Positions 56,493 to 64,000 of a stretch of DNA of 64,000 nucleotides are shown here, in pieces. Each line of letters opens with the position of its first letter. Position 1 is the first letter of the stretch. Location: contig JAGRKE010000014.1 of assembly GCA_020442385.1 (NCBI GenBank), positions 186,001 through 250,000 of the forward strand, written 5' to 3'. The stretch is from Alphaproteobacteria bacterium. GTDB taxonomy: Bacteria > Pseudomonadota > Alphaproteobacteria > Micavibrionales > Micavibrionaceae. A program made the position numbers and the translations under genes. Under the pieces are notes generated by a model, which saw nothing but the letters and a program-made list of their open reading frames with translations, made no database searches and was not told the DNA's origin.

Positions 56493-57884
56493 ATGTCAGA
56501 AGAAATCATAGAAAATGCGCCCTCAAACGCTGAGGAAATCTCCTTCCTCCTGACCGACGATCGCATCAAAGAGATCGTTGCGGCTGTTCACGCGCAAGAT
56601 TCCGACACGGTTCACGGTTTTCTCGACGATCTCAGCAATGGCGACGCCGCCGAATTGCTGAGTAAAATCACTGCCGAAGACCGCAAAGAATTGCTCTCAA
56701 TGTACAGTGAGGCCATCAACCCGGTTGTGTTCGCCGAGTTGGGAACTGATCTGCGACGTGCCACGCTCTCCGACATGGCGCCCAGCGAAGTGGCGGCGAT
56801 TATTTCGGCGCTGGAATCCGATGACGCGCTCGAGCTGATTATCGATCTTGCTGAAGATCAACAGCACGCCATCATGAAAAAACTCTCGGCGAAAATCCGC
56901 CGCGCCGTAGAAGAAGGCTTGAGCTTCCCCGAAGACAGTGCGGGCCGTCTGATGCAGCGCGAAGTGGTCGCCGTGCCCGAATTTTGGACCGCCGGTAAAG
57001 CCATCGACTATCTACGCAGCGCAGCCGAAGACCTGCCCGAAGACTTTTTCGATATTTTCGTGATTGATCCGGCCTATCATTTAACAGGGCAAATCCCGCT
57101 CAACCGCCTTGTGCGGGCCGACCGCGCAACCAAGCTGAGCGAGGTTAAGCTTGATGAAACCCACCCTATTCCGGCCACGATGGACCAGGAAGAGGTGGCG
57201 CACATTATCCGCCGCGACGACACGGCCTCCGCCCCCGTTATTGACGAGAACGGCCGCCTGATTGGCGTGATCACGATTGACGACATCATCGACGTTATTG
57301 ACGAAGAAGCGCAGGAAGACATTTTGAAAATGGCCGGTGTGGATACGGGCGACCTTTACCGCGCCGTCTGGTCAACCACGGGCACGCGCTTCCGCTGGCT
57401 GTTTGTCAATTTGCTGACCGCGATTTTGGCCTCTATCACCATTTCATTCTTCGACGCAACAATCGAACAAATCGTGGCGCTGGCCGTTCTGATGCCCATT
57501 GTCGCCTCCATGGGCGGGAATGCGGGAACACAAACCCTGACCGTGGCCGTGCGCGCGCTCGCCACGCGTGAGCTGTCCGACACCAACACATGGCGCGTCA
57601 TCTGGAAAGAGGCGTTCGTGGGCACAATTAACGGGCTGGCCTTTGCCGTGATTACGGCGATCGTAACTTATCTGTGGTTTCAAAGCGCGATGCTGGGCAT
57701 GATTATCGGCATTGCGATGGTGCTCAATTTGTTTGTCGCCGGGTTTTTCGGCGCTTCGATCCCGATTTTGATCAACCGCCTTGGCGGAGACCCGGCCGTC
57801 TCCTCCACCGTGTTCCTGACCACCATCACAGACGTTGTCGGCTTTTTCGCCTTTTTAGGACTGGCAGCCCTGCTGCTGTTCTAG
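56493..57884 (+). CDS. mgtE: magnesium transporter MgtE
   Basis: Mg2+-gated divalent cation channel of 463 residues. An N-terminal superhelical domain (about 25-130), two CBS domains (about 130-255, containing LMQREVVAVPEFWTAGKAI and GVITIDDIIDVIDEEAQED), a plug helix, and five membrane helices (from about 285; PIVASMGGNAGTQTLTV is the pore signature). The start at 56493 follows GAGG. No M-box or other Mg2+ riboswitch is visible upstream. It is separated from the GNAT gene by 64 bases. Confidence 0.94.
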   Translation: MSEEIIENAPSNAEEISFLLTDDRIKEIVAAVHAQDSDTVHGFLDDLSNGDAAELLSKITAEDRKELLSMYSEAINPVVFAELGTDLRRATLSDMAPSEVAAIISALESDDALELIIDLAEDQQHAIMKKLSAKIRRAVEEGLSFPEDSAGRLMQREVVAVPEFWTAGKAIDYLRSAAEDLPEDFFDIFVIDPAYHLTGQIPLNRLVRADRATKLSEVKLDETHPIPATMDQEEVAHIIRRDDTASAPVIDENGRLIGVITIDDIIDVIDEEAQEDILKMAGVDTGDLYRAVWSTTGTRFRWLFVNLLTAILASITISFFDATIEQIVALAVLMPIVASMGGNAGTQTLTVAVRALATRELSDTNTWRVIWKEAFVGTINGLAFAVITAIVTYLWFQSAMLGMIIGIAMVLNLFVAGFFGASIPILINRLGGDPAVSSTVFLTTITDVVGFFAFLGLAALLLF

Positions 57885-57948
57885 GCTTTGCATTCGGATT
57901 CAAAATCATATAAAAACAACCCCCTAACAAGAATTACGAGATGACAAA

Positions 57949-58482
57949 ATGTCTGCTTCGAAATTGGTAAAGCCCGCGATTGAATTTAAACAGAGCTATC
58001 TTGAGGCTCTGGAGGAATTCCACGCCGAAGGCCGTTATGAGTTTATCAAGCTTGATGACATCAAAGCCAACTTCCCCGCCTTTGTTGAGGACCTCAATGG
58101 CGGGCGCCGTCATTTGCACAAACCCTTCAGCGACTGGGCCGAGCCCGTGCCTGAAACCGCGCTCTGGATGGTCAAAGACCGCGAATTTATTGGCTCCTTT
58201 ATCATCCGCCACCGCCTGAACTGGCATCTGGAAAAATGGGGCGGCCATGTCAGCTTCGTTATCCGCCCATCCATGCGCGGCAAAGGCTTTGGTAACAAGC
58301 TCTTGCAAAAGGGCATGCCGTTTGTTTCTTATCTGGGCATTGACCGCGCGCTGATTACGGTTGATCCGAAAAACACCCCGGCGATCAAGGTGATTGAATT
58401 TTGCGGCGGACAATATCAAGATGAAACACCAAAGACGGAGCAATTTCCCGCGCGTAAACGCTTCTGGCTTGATTGTTCTTAA
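57949..58482 (+). CDS. GNAT-family N-acetyltransferase
   Basis: 177 residues. The GNAT core is visible: a beta-hairpin (ALWMVKDREFIGSFII), then the acetyl-CoA loop VIRPSMRGKGFGNKLLQKGM (R/Q-x-x-G-x-G) and helix, and the C-terminal strand region LITVDPKNTPAIKVIEFCGG. The acceptor substrate is unknown. It lies 12 bases before the PBP1A gene on the same strand and may be cotranscribed. No signal peptide. Confidence 0.88.
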   Translation: MSASKLVKPAIEFKQSYLEALEEFHAEGRYEFIKLDDIKANFPAFVEDLNGGRRHLHKPFSDWAEPVPETALWMVKDREFIGSFIIRHRLNWHLEKWGGHVSFVIRPSMRGKGFGNKLLQKGMPFVSYLGIDRALITVDPKNTPAIKVIEFCGGQYQDETPKTEQFPARKRFWLDCS

Positions 58483-58494
58483 GGTTTAAATTCC

Positions 58495-60480
58495 ATGGCA
58501 AAAAAGAAGAAAACAACATCGAAACGCAAATCCCCTGCGCGCAAAACCAGTAAACGCGCGCAAAAGCCGTCTCTGTTTAAGGGCCTGATTAAATGGGGGT
58601 TTGTCGCCGCGCTATGGGGTGGCTTATTCCTTATGGCTCTTTTCGCTTGGTATGCCGCCGAGCTGCCGGACATCACCAGCCAAGCCACGTTCGAGCGCAA
58701 AACCTCCATAACGGTGGAGGCCGCCGATGGTTCTGTTATTACCCGCTACGGCGAAATTCACGGCAACAGCGTTGAGTTCGAGGATATTCCTCCCAATCTG
58801 ATCTATGCCGTGATTGCGATTGAAGACCGCCGTTTTTACAACCATTTCGGTATCGATCTCTTGGGCTTTACCCGCGCAATGTTTGTGAATGCGCGCGAAA
58901 TGCGCTTTGCGCAGGGCGGCTCGACCATCACGCAGCAATTGGCCAAGAACTTGTTCCTATCGCGGGAGCGCACAATCAAACGCAAAATTCAAGAAGCCAT
59001 GCTGGCTTTGTGGCTGGAGCGTGAACTCAGCAAGGATGAGATTATCACCGCCTACTTAAACCGGGTTTATATGGGCTCGGGCGCATATGGCGCGGATGCG
59101 GCCGCCATGCTGTATTTTGATAAGGATCTCAAAGACATTGACCTGCGCGAAGCGGCGACGCTGGCCGGACTGCTCAAAGCGCCCTCGCGCTATTCCCCTT
59201 TAAGCAATCCCGAGCTCTCAAGACAGCGCGCCGATGTTGTGATTGGGGCCATGGTTGATGCGGGCTATGTCGATCAGGAACAAGCCGACCATTTGCAAAG
59301 CATTCCGCCGCCCCCGCCGCAAAGCCGCAAGAACCGCAACAACGCCCGTTATTACACCGACTGGATTGTCGATGGTTTGGATGAACTGATCGGCACGCCA
59401 AACGAAGATATCATCGTGCGCACGACCATGAACCCGGCCATTCAAACATTGGCCGATAACGCGCTGAGCGATGCCATCGATAAATACGGCGAAGAAAAAG
59501 CCTTCTCCCAAGGTGCTGTTGTCGTAATGCGCCCGGACGGCACCGTATTGGCGCTGGTCGGCGGCTATGATTACCGCCAAAGCCAGTTTAACCGCGTCAC
59601 CCAAGCCCTGCGCCAGCCGGGCTCCTCCTTCAAGCCTATCATCTATCTAACGGCCCTTGAAAATGGTTGGGAGCCCAACAGCCTAATTGTTGATGAGCCG
59701 ATCACCAGCGGCCGCTACCGCCCCAAGAATTTTGGCGGCAAGTATCTCGGTGAGGTCACGCTTGAAGAGGCGCTGCTCAACTCTCTTAACACCGTATCAC
59801 TACAGTTAACCAAAGATGTCGGTGTCGGCTCGGTCATCGGCACGGCGCGCCGCCTCGGCATTATCTCCCCGCTACAACGCGACCTGAGTCTTGCGCTGGG
59901 CACCAGCAGTATTTCCCCGCTCGAACTTGCAACCGCCTATGCCGTCATCGCCAATGGTGGGCTGGCGGTTTACCCCTACGGCATTACCAAAATCACCAAT
60001 GAAGAAGGCGAGCTGTATTACCAGCGCCCCTACCGCCGCAAAACCCGCCGCGTGGTCAGCAGCGAATATATCGACAAGCTGACCTTTATGATGAGCAGCG
60101 TAATCAAATACGGAACCGGGCGCGGCGCGGCTGTGAACTTCCCTGTCGCGGGCAAAACCGGAACATCGCAAGACAGCCGCGATGCCTGGTTCTCCGGCTT
60201 CAGCAACGAACTTGTGACAACCGTGTGGATCGGTAATGACGACAACACGCCGATGAAGGCCGTCACAGGCGGCAGCTATCCCGCGCAAATCTGGCGCAGC
60301 GTGATGGCCGGCTCTCGCGGGATTTACAGTCCTGTTTCATCTTCGGAATTTGCAACGTCGACCTTTGATGCGCTGATCAGCGGCATTATCTCACCCACCC
60401 GCAGTGGCGGTGCGCTGAACCGTGGTCAGGGTCAAAATAATGAAATCGACCACCGCGCGACAAGCAGCTATAACAATTAG
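58495..60480 (+). CDS. mrcA: bifunctional penicillin-binding protein 1A
   Basis: Inner-membrane peptidoglycan glycosyltransferase (GT51) and transpeptidase. Basic N-terminus (Lys-rich, residues 2-24), one membrane helix (about 30-52), GT51 domain (about 75-240; EDRRFYNHFGIDLLG, GGSTITQQLAKNLFLSRERT), and transpeptidase domain (about 300-600) with SSFK (Ser about 377), SLN (about 430) and KTGTS (about 552). At 661 residues it lacks the OB insert of E. coli PBP1a. The last bases overlap the convergent hypothetical gene by 4. Confidence 0.95.
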   Translation: MAKKKKTTSKRKSPARKTSKRAQKPSLFKGLIKWGFVAALWGGLFLMALFAWYAAELPDITSQATFERKTSITVEAADGSVITRYGEIHGNSVEFEDIPPNLIYAVIAIEDRRFYNHFGIDLLGFTRAMFVNAREMRFAQGGSTITQQLAKNLFLSRERTIKRKIQEAMLALWLERELSKDEIITAYLNRVYMGSGAYGADAAAMLYFDKDLKDIDLREAATLAGLLKAPSRYSPLSNPELSRQRADVVIGAMVDAGYVDQEQADHLQSIPPPPPQSRKNRNNARYYTDWIVDGLDELIGTPNEDIIVRTTMNPAIQTLADNALSDAIDKYGEEKAFSQGAVVVMRPDGTVLALVGGYDYRQSQFNRVTQALRQPGSSFKPIIYLTALENGWEPNSLIVDEPITSGRYRPKNFGGKYLGEVTLEEALLNSLNTVSLQLTKDVGVGSVIGTARRLGIISPLQRDLSLALGTSSISPLELATAYAVIANGGLAVYPYGITKITNEEGELYYQRPYRRKTRRVVSSEYIDKLTFMMSSVIKYGTGRGAAVNFPVAGKTGTSQDSRDAWFSGFSNELVTTVWIGNDDNTPMKAVTGGSYPAQIWRSVMAGSRGIYSPVSSSEFATSTFDALISGIISPTRSGGALNRGQGQNNEIDHRATSSYNN

Positions 60481-60908
60481 ATATAAACGCTGTCTCTAAT
60501 CAGGCTGTATTCGCCCATGATGCTGGAGAACGGAGATTCTCCGATGGCCGTCCAATGCTGGCGCAGCTCCAGCAGGGCTTTTGTCGGCCCGCCCACATCA
60601 TGGCGCTCGCGCATTAAACTCTGATCGGCGAATTTGAGAAACGCTGCCGGGAACGCCATCCGCGGGGCACGAAGCCCGAGATCCACTAAAATTCTCGCAA
60701 CCACGGCGTCGGTATAATCCATCATGTCGGCCGTGAATTGTATGGCGGAGAGGATTTTAATCTCTTCACGGCTGTTGGGGACATGACGCAGGTGACGCAT
60801 GAACCGTGCATACACATCCATATCTGCCGCAGAATTCAGAGCGTCTTTCGGAGGTAAGGGTAGGGCTACTCTAGTCTCGTCTTCGATGAATGTTGTGTGG
60901 TTGGTCAT
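60477..60908 (-). CDS. hypothetical protein, 143 aa
   Basis: Not recognised. A soluble, helical protein, acidic at the N-terminus (FIEDETRVALPLPPKDAL) and with the helices YARFMRHLRHV and LKFADQSLMRERHDVGG. No signal peptide and no motifs. A GGGAGG sequence precedes the ATG by about 5 bases, so the start is well supported. It overlaps the PBP1A stop by 4 bases (tail to tail). Confidence 0.65.
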   Translation of the reverse strand: MTNHTTFIEDETRVALPLPPKDALNSAADMDVYARFMRHLRHVPNSREEIKILSAIQFTADMMDYTDAVVARILVDLGLRAPRMAFPAAFLKFADQSLMRERHDVGGPTKALLELRQHWTAIGESPFSSIMGEYSLIRDSVYI

Positions 60909-61013
60909 GATGGCCTCCCGGCTTTTGGTTTCTACACTTCAAGCCTACGTTTGAGATGGTTAATGGTTTCTTAACACACCCCTTAAGCGCCATTTTCGAT
61001 GTGAATAACCCGC

Positions 61014-61451
61014 CTAACCCTTTGGAATCGCTGAGACAGCCAGCTGATCCGCGCGCTCATTCTCCGGGTGGCCTGCATGGCCTTTCACCCAGAAAAACTG
61101 GACCTCATGCGCCTTTATTAAGGAATCGATTCGCTCCCATAAATCCTGATTTTTGACCGGCTTTTTGCCTGCGGTTTTCCACCCGCGCGCCTTCCAGCCC
61201 TCCAGCCATTCGTCCACGCCCTGCATCACATATTTGCTGTCAGTGTGAATATGCACCGCCGCGCCTTTCTTGGTAATCGCCTCCAACGCCTTAATCACCG
61301 CCATCATTTCCATACGGTTATTGGTGGTCTCTGCTTCCCCGCCCGAAAGCTCCTTTTCATGGCCGTTCCAGCGCAAAATCGCGCCCCATCCGCCCGGCCC
61401 GGGGTTTCCGCTACAAGCTCCATCTGTATAAACTTCAATAATCTTAGACAC
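61014..61451 (-). CDS. rnhA: ribonuclease HI
   Basis: Cleaves RNA in RNA-DNA hybrids. The four acidic catalytic residues are visible in YTDGAC, the NNRMEMMA segment, TDSKYV and the C-terminal [17 protein letters not shown]. About 145 residues. The start is not ordinary: a GTG at 61451 with GGAAG 9 bases upstream is preferred; a TTG at 61457 is in frame. A duplicate of the first codons ([18 protein letters not shown]) lies 163 bases upstream and overlaps the ATPase stop, and looks like the original start. Confidence 0.93.
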   Translation of the reverse strand: MSKIIEVYTDGACSGNPGPGGWGAILRWNGHEKELSGGEAETTNNRMEMMAVIKALEAITKKGAAVHIHTDSKYVMQGVDEWLEGWKARGWKTAGKKPVKNQDLWERIDSLIKAHEVQFFWVKGHAGHPENERADQLAVSAIPKG

Positions 61452-61614
61452 GAACAAAAACTTCCATTAAAAGCATCCCGGGCCGAGTCATTCGGCGCGA
61501 AGCGACGAAGTCGCGTGCGCCTACGCGCCCACGCAGCTTCGCTGCTTCGGGCGCAAAACGCCCGGGGTTTCCGCTACAAGCTCCATCTGTATAAACCTCG
61601 ATCACCTTACTCAT
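61444..61614 (-). pseudogene. partial duplicate of the rnhA start, interrupted by a palindrome
   Basis: An ATG at 61614 begins [18 protein letters not shown], which matches the first residues of rnhA, and then runs into 36 unrelated codons before a stop. In DNA, 61398-61446 and 61561-61609 are direct repeats with about 45 of 49 identical bases. The ATG overlaps the ATPase stop (ATGAGTAAG), as expected for the original rnhA start. The short product is not expected to be functional. Confidence 0.75.
61499..61548. repeat. double-hairpin palindrome upstream of rnhA
   Basis: GAAGCGACGAAGTCGCGTG (61499) and CACGCAGCTTCGCTGCTTC (61530) pair at 15 of 19 positions. Each arm is also its own hairpin (GCGAC-GAA-GTCGC; GCAGC-TTC-GCTGC), with the differences between arms compensated. 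Similar in style to the tips of the 16967 element. Confidence 0.75.
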
Positions 61615-62368
61615 CGAGAGCATCCCCGATAATTTGCAGGAACTCGTTCTCATCCTTGAGCGTGCGGAACTCCTTGGCCGAAATCGTCACACCGTATTTA
61701 TGCGATAGGCGTTCATATTTCGGCAGGCGCGTCGTAAACAGATGCGGAAAAACCCAGCTGAGGAAGCGCAGCGGATCAATCTCCTCCACGCCGCCCAGCC
61801 CGTATTCTTCCTGAAATTCATTCAGGCGCTGCATAAAGAAATCAGGCGGGAAATACAGCGGCTTTGGATAGGCAATCGCCCGCCCTAAAATCGAAGCATG
61901 GTCCTTCGGGTCAACCTCCAGATAGACAAACAAAGTCTTTTGTCCCACGGCCTCCAGCACGCTGGCATCGCGCACCTCGCACAAACTCCCCGAGGAATCA
62001 TTAATAAGCTTGGTAAACCCGTCCGCGCGCGCCTGATCAAAAGCGTCCGACAAATCGCTGAGCACCGCGACCTCCGCGTCATAATACATGTTCTGGCGGC
62101 GCTGGAATTCCTCCAGCCCGACCCCGCCGCGCGCCTCGTCACCAACCTGCCCGACAAATTCGGAGAGATTCACAATATCATCCGCACTCACCGCGCCCTC
62201 GACCTTATCGGCCAGATATTTCGTCGCAATCAGGTAATCGCAGGAATAATTGAACCAGCCCCATTTCTCAAGCTGCGAGGCAGTATGGCTCTTACCCACC
62301 CCCGACATGCCGATCAGGGAAATCGACTTTTCAGGCTGATCGAAAAATTCGCTTTTGCTGAGTTTCAT
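61607..62368 (-). CDS. P-loop ATPase/kinase-like protein, 253 aa
   Basis: Walker A motif SLIGMSGVGKSHTA (about residues 17-30) and a small-kinase fold with CDYLIATKYLAD and FVYLEVDPKD. It resembles shikimate kinase-like or adenylate-type P-loop proteins, but the substrate is unknown. The start at 62368 is preferred with AAGG 7 bases upstream; a TTG 21 bases earlier is possible. It occupies the place that homoserine kinase (thrB) holds between ispH and rnhA in many alphaproteobacteria, but it is not ThrB. Confidence 0.75.
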   Translation of the reverse strand: MKLSKSEFFDQPEKSISLIGMSGVGKSHTASQLEKWGWFNYSCDYLIATKYLADKVEGAVSADDIVNLSEFVGQVGDEARGGVGLEEFQRRQNMYYDAEVAVLSDLSDAFDQARADGFTKLINDSSGSLCEVRDASVLEAVGQKTLFVYLEVDPKDHASILGRAIAYPKPLYFPPDFFMQRLNEFQEEYGLGGVEEIDPLRFLSWVFPHLFTTRLPKYERLSHKYGVTISAKEFRTLKDENEFLQIIGDALDE

Positions 62369-62453
62369 AAGACCTTGCAGTGTTTTCAATAGATTACACT
62401 ATTGCTTATATAAAACTAGGCCGCAAGAGCGATTGGTCAAATGTGCACAACGA

Positions 62454-63491
62454 CTAACCGGCTGCCAAAACCCGTGGCAGTTTGAAGTGCACATTTTCTT
62501 CGGTGATGGCGACTTCTTCGATTGAAACATTGTAATGCGCGCGGGCGGCCTCAATCACCTCATCAACCAGAATTTCGGGCGCTGACGCACCGGCACTGAG
62601 GCCTAGCGTTTTCGCCTCTCCAAGCCAGTTCCAGTCAATTTCCGCCGCGCGTTGCACCAACATCGCGTTCGGGCAACCATATTCCTTTGCCACCTCCACC
62701 AGACGGTTGGAATTGGATGAATTGGGCGCGCCGAGTACAAAAAACACATCACTCTTAGGCGCAACCGCTTTAACTGCCCCCTGACGGTTGGTGGTCGCAT
62801 AACAAATATCCTCCTTATGCGGGCCGCGAATATTGGGGAATTTTGCCTCCAGCACCGCAACAATATCCGCCGTGTCATCCACGCTCAGCGTCGTTTGCGT
62901 GCAATAGGCAAGGCGTTCTTCGTCAAGAATAACGCCGCAGTCCCCGCGCAGGCGGGGACCCGTTTGCCCTTGATCAACAGATTCCCGCTTGCGCGGGAAA
63001 GGCGCTGTTCGAAGAGCCGCAACGTCTTCAATACTCTCCACCAACAGCACCGCGCCCGCAGGCAATTGCCCCATCGTGCCGATCACTTCCGGGTGTCCTG
63101 CATGACCGATCAGGATGATCTGTCGCCCATCCTTATAATAGCGCTCGGCCTCGCGGTGGACCTTACTCACCAGCGGGCATGTCGCATCGACATAGAACAT
63201 GTTGCGCTTCTCGGCATTCTCCGGCACGGCCTTGGGAACGCCATGGGCGGAGAAAATCACCGGGCGCTGATCGCCGGGCTTATCGGCCGGAATTTCATCC
63301 AGCTCCTTCACAAACACCGCGCCCTTGTCCTTGAGCGAATTCACGACAAACTTGTTATGCACAATCTCATGGCGCACATAGACCGGCGCGCCATATTTCT
63401 CCAGCGCCACTTCCACAATCTGGATGGCGCGGTCCACCCCGGCGCAAAATCCGCGCGGGGTTGCAAGAACGATGGTGAGATCAGGTTTCAT
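62454..63491 (-). CDS. ispH: 4-hydroxy-3-methylbut-2-enyl diphosphate reductase with in-frame repeat insertion
   Basis: Last step of the MEP isoprenoid pathway; a [4Fe-4S] enzyme. Cluster ligands are C16, C105 and C230. The C105-C230 spacing is 125, against 101 (C96-C197) in E. coli IspH, because residues about 164-185 (PFPRKRES...PRLRGDC) are translated from a palindromic repeat. All other motifs are present ([17 protein letters not shown] start, [28 protein letters not shown]). The enzyme is probably active, with an extra surface loop. 345 residues. Confidence 0.94.
   Translation of the reverse strand: MKPDLTIVLATPRGFCAGVDRAIQIVEVALEKYGAPVYVRHEIVHNKFVVNSLKDKGAVFVKELDEIPADKPGDQRPVIFSAHGVPKAVPENAEKRNMFYVDATCPLVSKVHREAERYYKDGRQIILIGHAGHPEVIGTMGQLPAGAVLLVESIEDVAALRTAPFPRKRESVDQGQTGPRLRGDCGVILDEERLAYCTQTTLSVDDTADIVAVLEAKFPNIRGPHKEDICYATTNRQGAVKAVAPKSDVFFVLGAPNSSNSNRLVEVAKEYGCPNAMLVQRAAEIDWNWLGEAKTLGLSAGASAPEILVDEVIEAARAHYNVSIEEVAITEENVHFKLPRVLAAG
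62940..62999. repeat. palindromic repeat inside ispH
   Basis: Two perfect hairpins: GTCCCCGC-GCAG-GCGGGGAC (62940-62959) and TTCCCGC-TTGC-GCGGGAA (62982-62999), in the style of REP-like or rickettsial palindromic elements. It is read in frame as part of IspH. Confidence 0.85.
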
Positions 63492-63531
63492 GCGAGCTTT
63501 ATAGCGCTGCGCGGTTTAAAAATCTACAACC

Positions 63532-63560
63532 TTGCGATTTACGGGGGCAACGCGTAGTAT
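63532..63560 (+). promoter_or_regulatory. sigma-70-type promoter of the 63597 gene
   Basis: TTGCGA (63532-63537), 17 bases, TAGTAT (63555-63560), then AAGGAA 8 bases before the ATG at 63597. Confidence 0.55.
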
Positions 63561-63596
63561 TTTTTCGACCTTATTGACTTTGCAAGGAACTGAACA

Positions 63597-64000
63597 ATGA
63601 AGCCGATGAAATTTATTTCTCTGTCTGCGTGCGTTTTGGCTTTGGCCGCCTGTTCAACCATCGACGATATGGTCGACAGCGTCAGCAGTAGCATGCCCAC
63701 CATGGGCGCACAGCAAAGCATGGCCGAGGAGTTCATTATTCAGGGCAATTGCCCGCAGACCGAAATCGTGACCGAGCTGTCCGGCTACAGCAAATTCGCG
63801 GGCGACCAAGTAACTGATGAAAACCAACTGATCAGCCGTGCGCACATGACAGGCATCGAAGCCACCTGCACCTCGAACGAACGCAGCATGACTGTGGATA
63901 TGACCCTGACCTTCCGCGGCATGAGCGGCCCGGCCGGCAGCGGACAAAGCGCACATAACTACCCGTTCTTTGTTGCGATCACTTCACCCTCGGGTAAAAT
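63597..64000 (+). CDS. lipoprotein, N-terminal part (cut by the window end)
   Basis: The reading frame starts at the ATG at 63597 and stays open to the window end (134 codons seen). It has a lipoprotein signal: a short basic start, a hydrophobic stretch, and the lipobox LAAC with the Cys at residue 19. The mature part is a beta-rich domain (CPQTEIVTELSGYSKF; RSMTVDMTLTFRGMSGP; YPFFVAITSPSG) resembling a lipoprotein family of unknown function that is common in Rhodospirillales. Substrate of Lgt. AAGGAA precedes the start. Its minus-strand counterpart frame is a shadow. Confidence 0.8.
   Translation, partial: MKPMKFISLSACVLALAACSTIDDMVDSVSSSMPTMGAQQSMAEEFIIQGNCPQTEIVTELSGYSKFAGDQVTDENQLISRAHMTGIEATCTSNERSMTVDMTLTFRGMSGPAGSGQSAHNYPFFVAITSPSGK

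Noticed and set aside
63654..63956. 100-codon open frame on the minus strand at the window end
   Set aside because: The plus-strand frame over the same bases has a promoter, ribosome-binding site and lipobox, so the minus frame is a shadow.

Overview
This window looks like a stretch of chromosome from a free-living, flagellated alphaproteobacterium, most like the Micavibrionales/Rhodospirillales side of the class. That placement is inferred from gene content and order. The markers are the prs-rplY-pth-ychF and lgt-midA-pgeF blocks, a serS-pcm-nlpD-yajC-secD-secF block followed by homologues of two mitochondrial complex I assembly factors, ubiK-ybjN-proC, a MucR regulator, TrmFO, a TauE/SafE + TIGR02186 pair, and a lytB...rnhA block. 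No phage, plasmid, insertion-sequence transposase or CRISPR array was seen. Coding density is high and no gene-free stretch exceeds 300 bases.

Layout. 1-5 kb: an orphan protein, ilvE, a MORN protein and an 850-residue orphan. 5-12.3 kb: prs/rplY/pth/ychF split by two small orphan genes, then lgt-midA-pgeF. 12.4-20 kb: ubiK-ybjN-proC, mucR, tsaB, a degenerate polysaccharide deacetylase, nfu, a universal stress protein and a sulfite-exporter-like pair. 20-29 kb: orphans, trpS, murJ, ubiE, an Ala-rich anchored protein, coaBC-dut. 29-36 kb: mutS, ferredoxin-NADP reductase, a 7Fe ferredoxin, small membrane or exported orphans, a TerB-like protein. 35.5-42.7 kb: carbonic anhydrase + SulP, trmFO, a lipase, a MORN-like protein, an NDUFAF6-like protein, sodB. 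42.8-50.7 kb: an NDUFAF3-like protein, a flagellin with an inserted domain, secF, secD, yajC, nlpD, pcm, serS. 50.8-64 kb: an N-formylglutamate amidohydrolase, lipB, tRNA-Leu(GAG), maeB, mgtE, a GNAT protein, PBP1A, rnhA (with a partial duplication), a P-loop ATPase, ispH and the start of a lipoprotein gene.

Genes that work together: cell envelope (lgt, murJ, PBP1A, nlpD, SecDF-YajC); quinone and respiration (ubiK, ubiE, and three complex I assembly-factor homologues); translation quality (pth, ychF, tsaB, trmFO, trpS, serS, rplY); redox and iron-sulfur (nfu, ferredoxin, FNR, sodB, ispH); C1/inorganic carbon (carbonic anhydrase next to a SulP carrier).

The most unusual content is a set of intergenic structured elements. 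Four copies of about 120 nt (19379-19496, 22789-22910, 42683-42801, 48664-48783) share conserved internal loops but have helices whose sequences differ while staying complementary. Each abuts or covers the stop codon of a minus-strand gene. Two related elements, each exactly 80 nt, flank the tRNA-Leu gene. A separate class of small hairpin repeats has entered coding sequence: one adds about 22-26 in-frame residues to IspH, and another lies between a duplicated rnhA start and the working gene. Other points of interest are a flagellin with a lectin-like insert and an operator-like palindrome over its promoter, a polysaccharide deacetylase that lost its catalytic motifs, and a C9 tract in the ribosome-binding position of the TerB-like gene.
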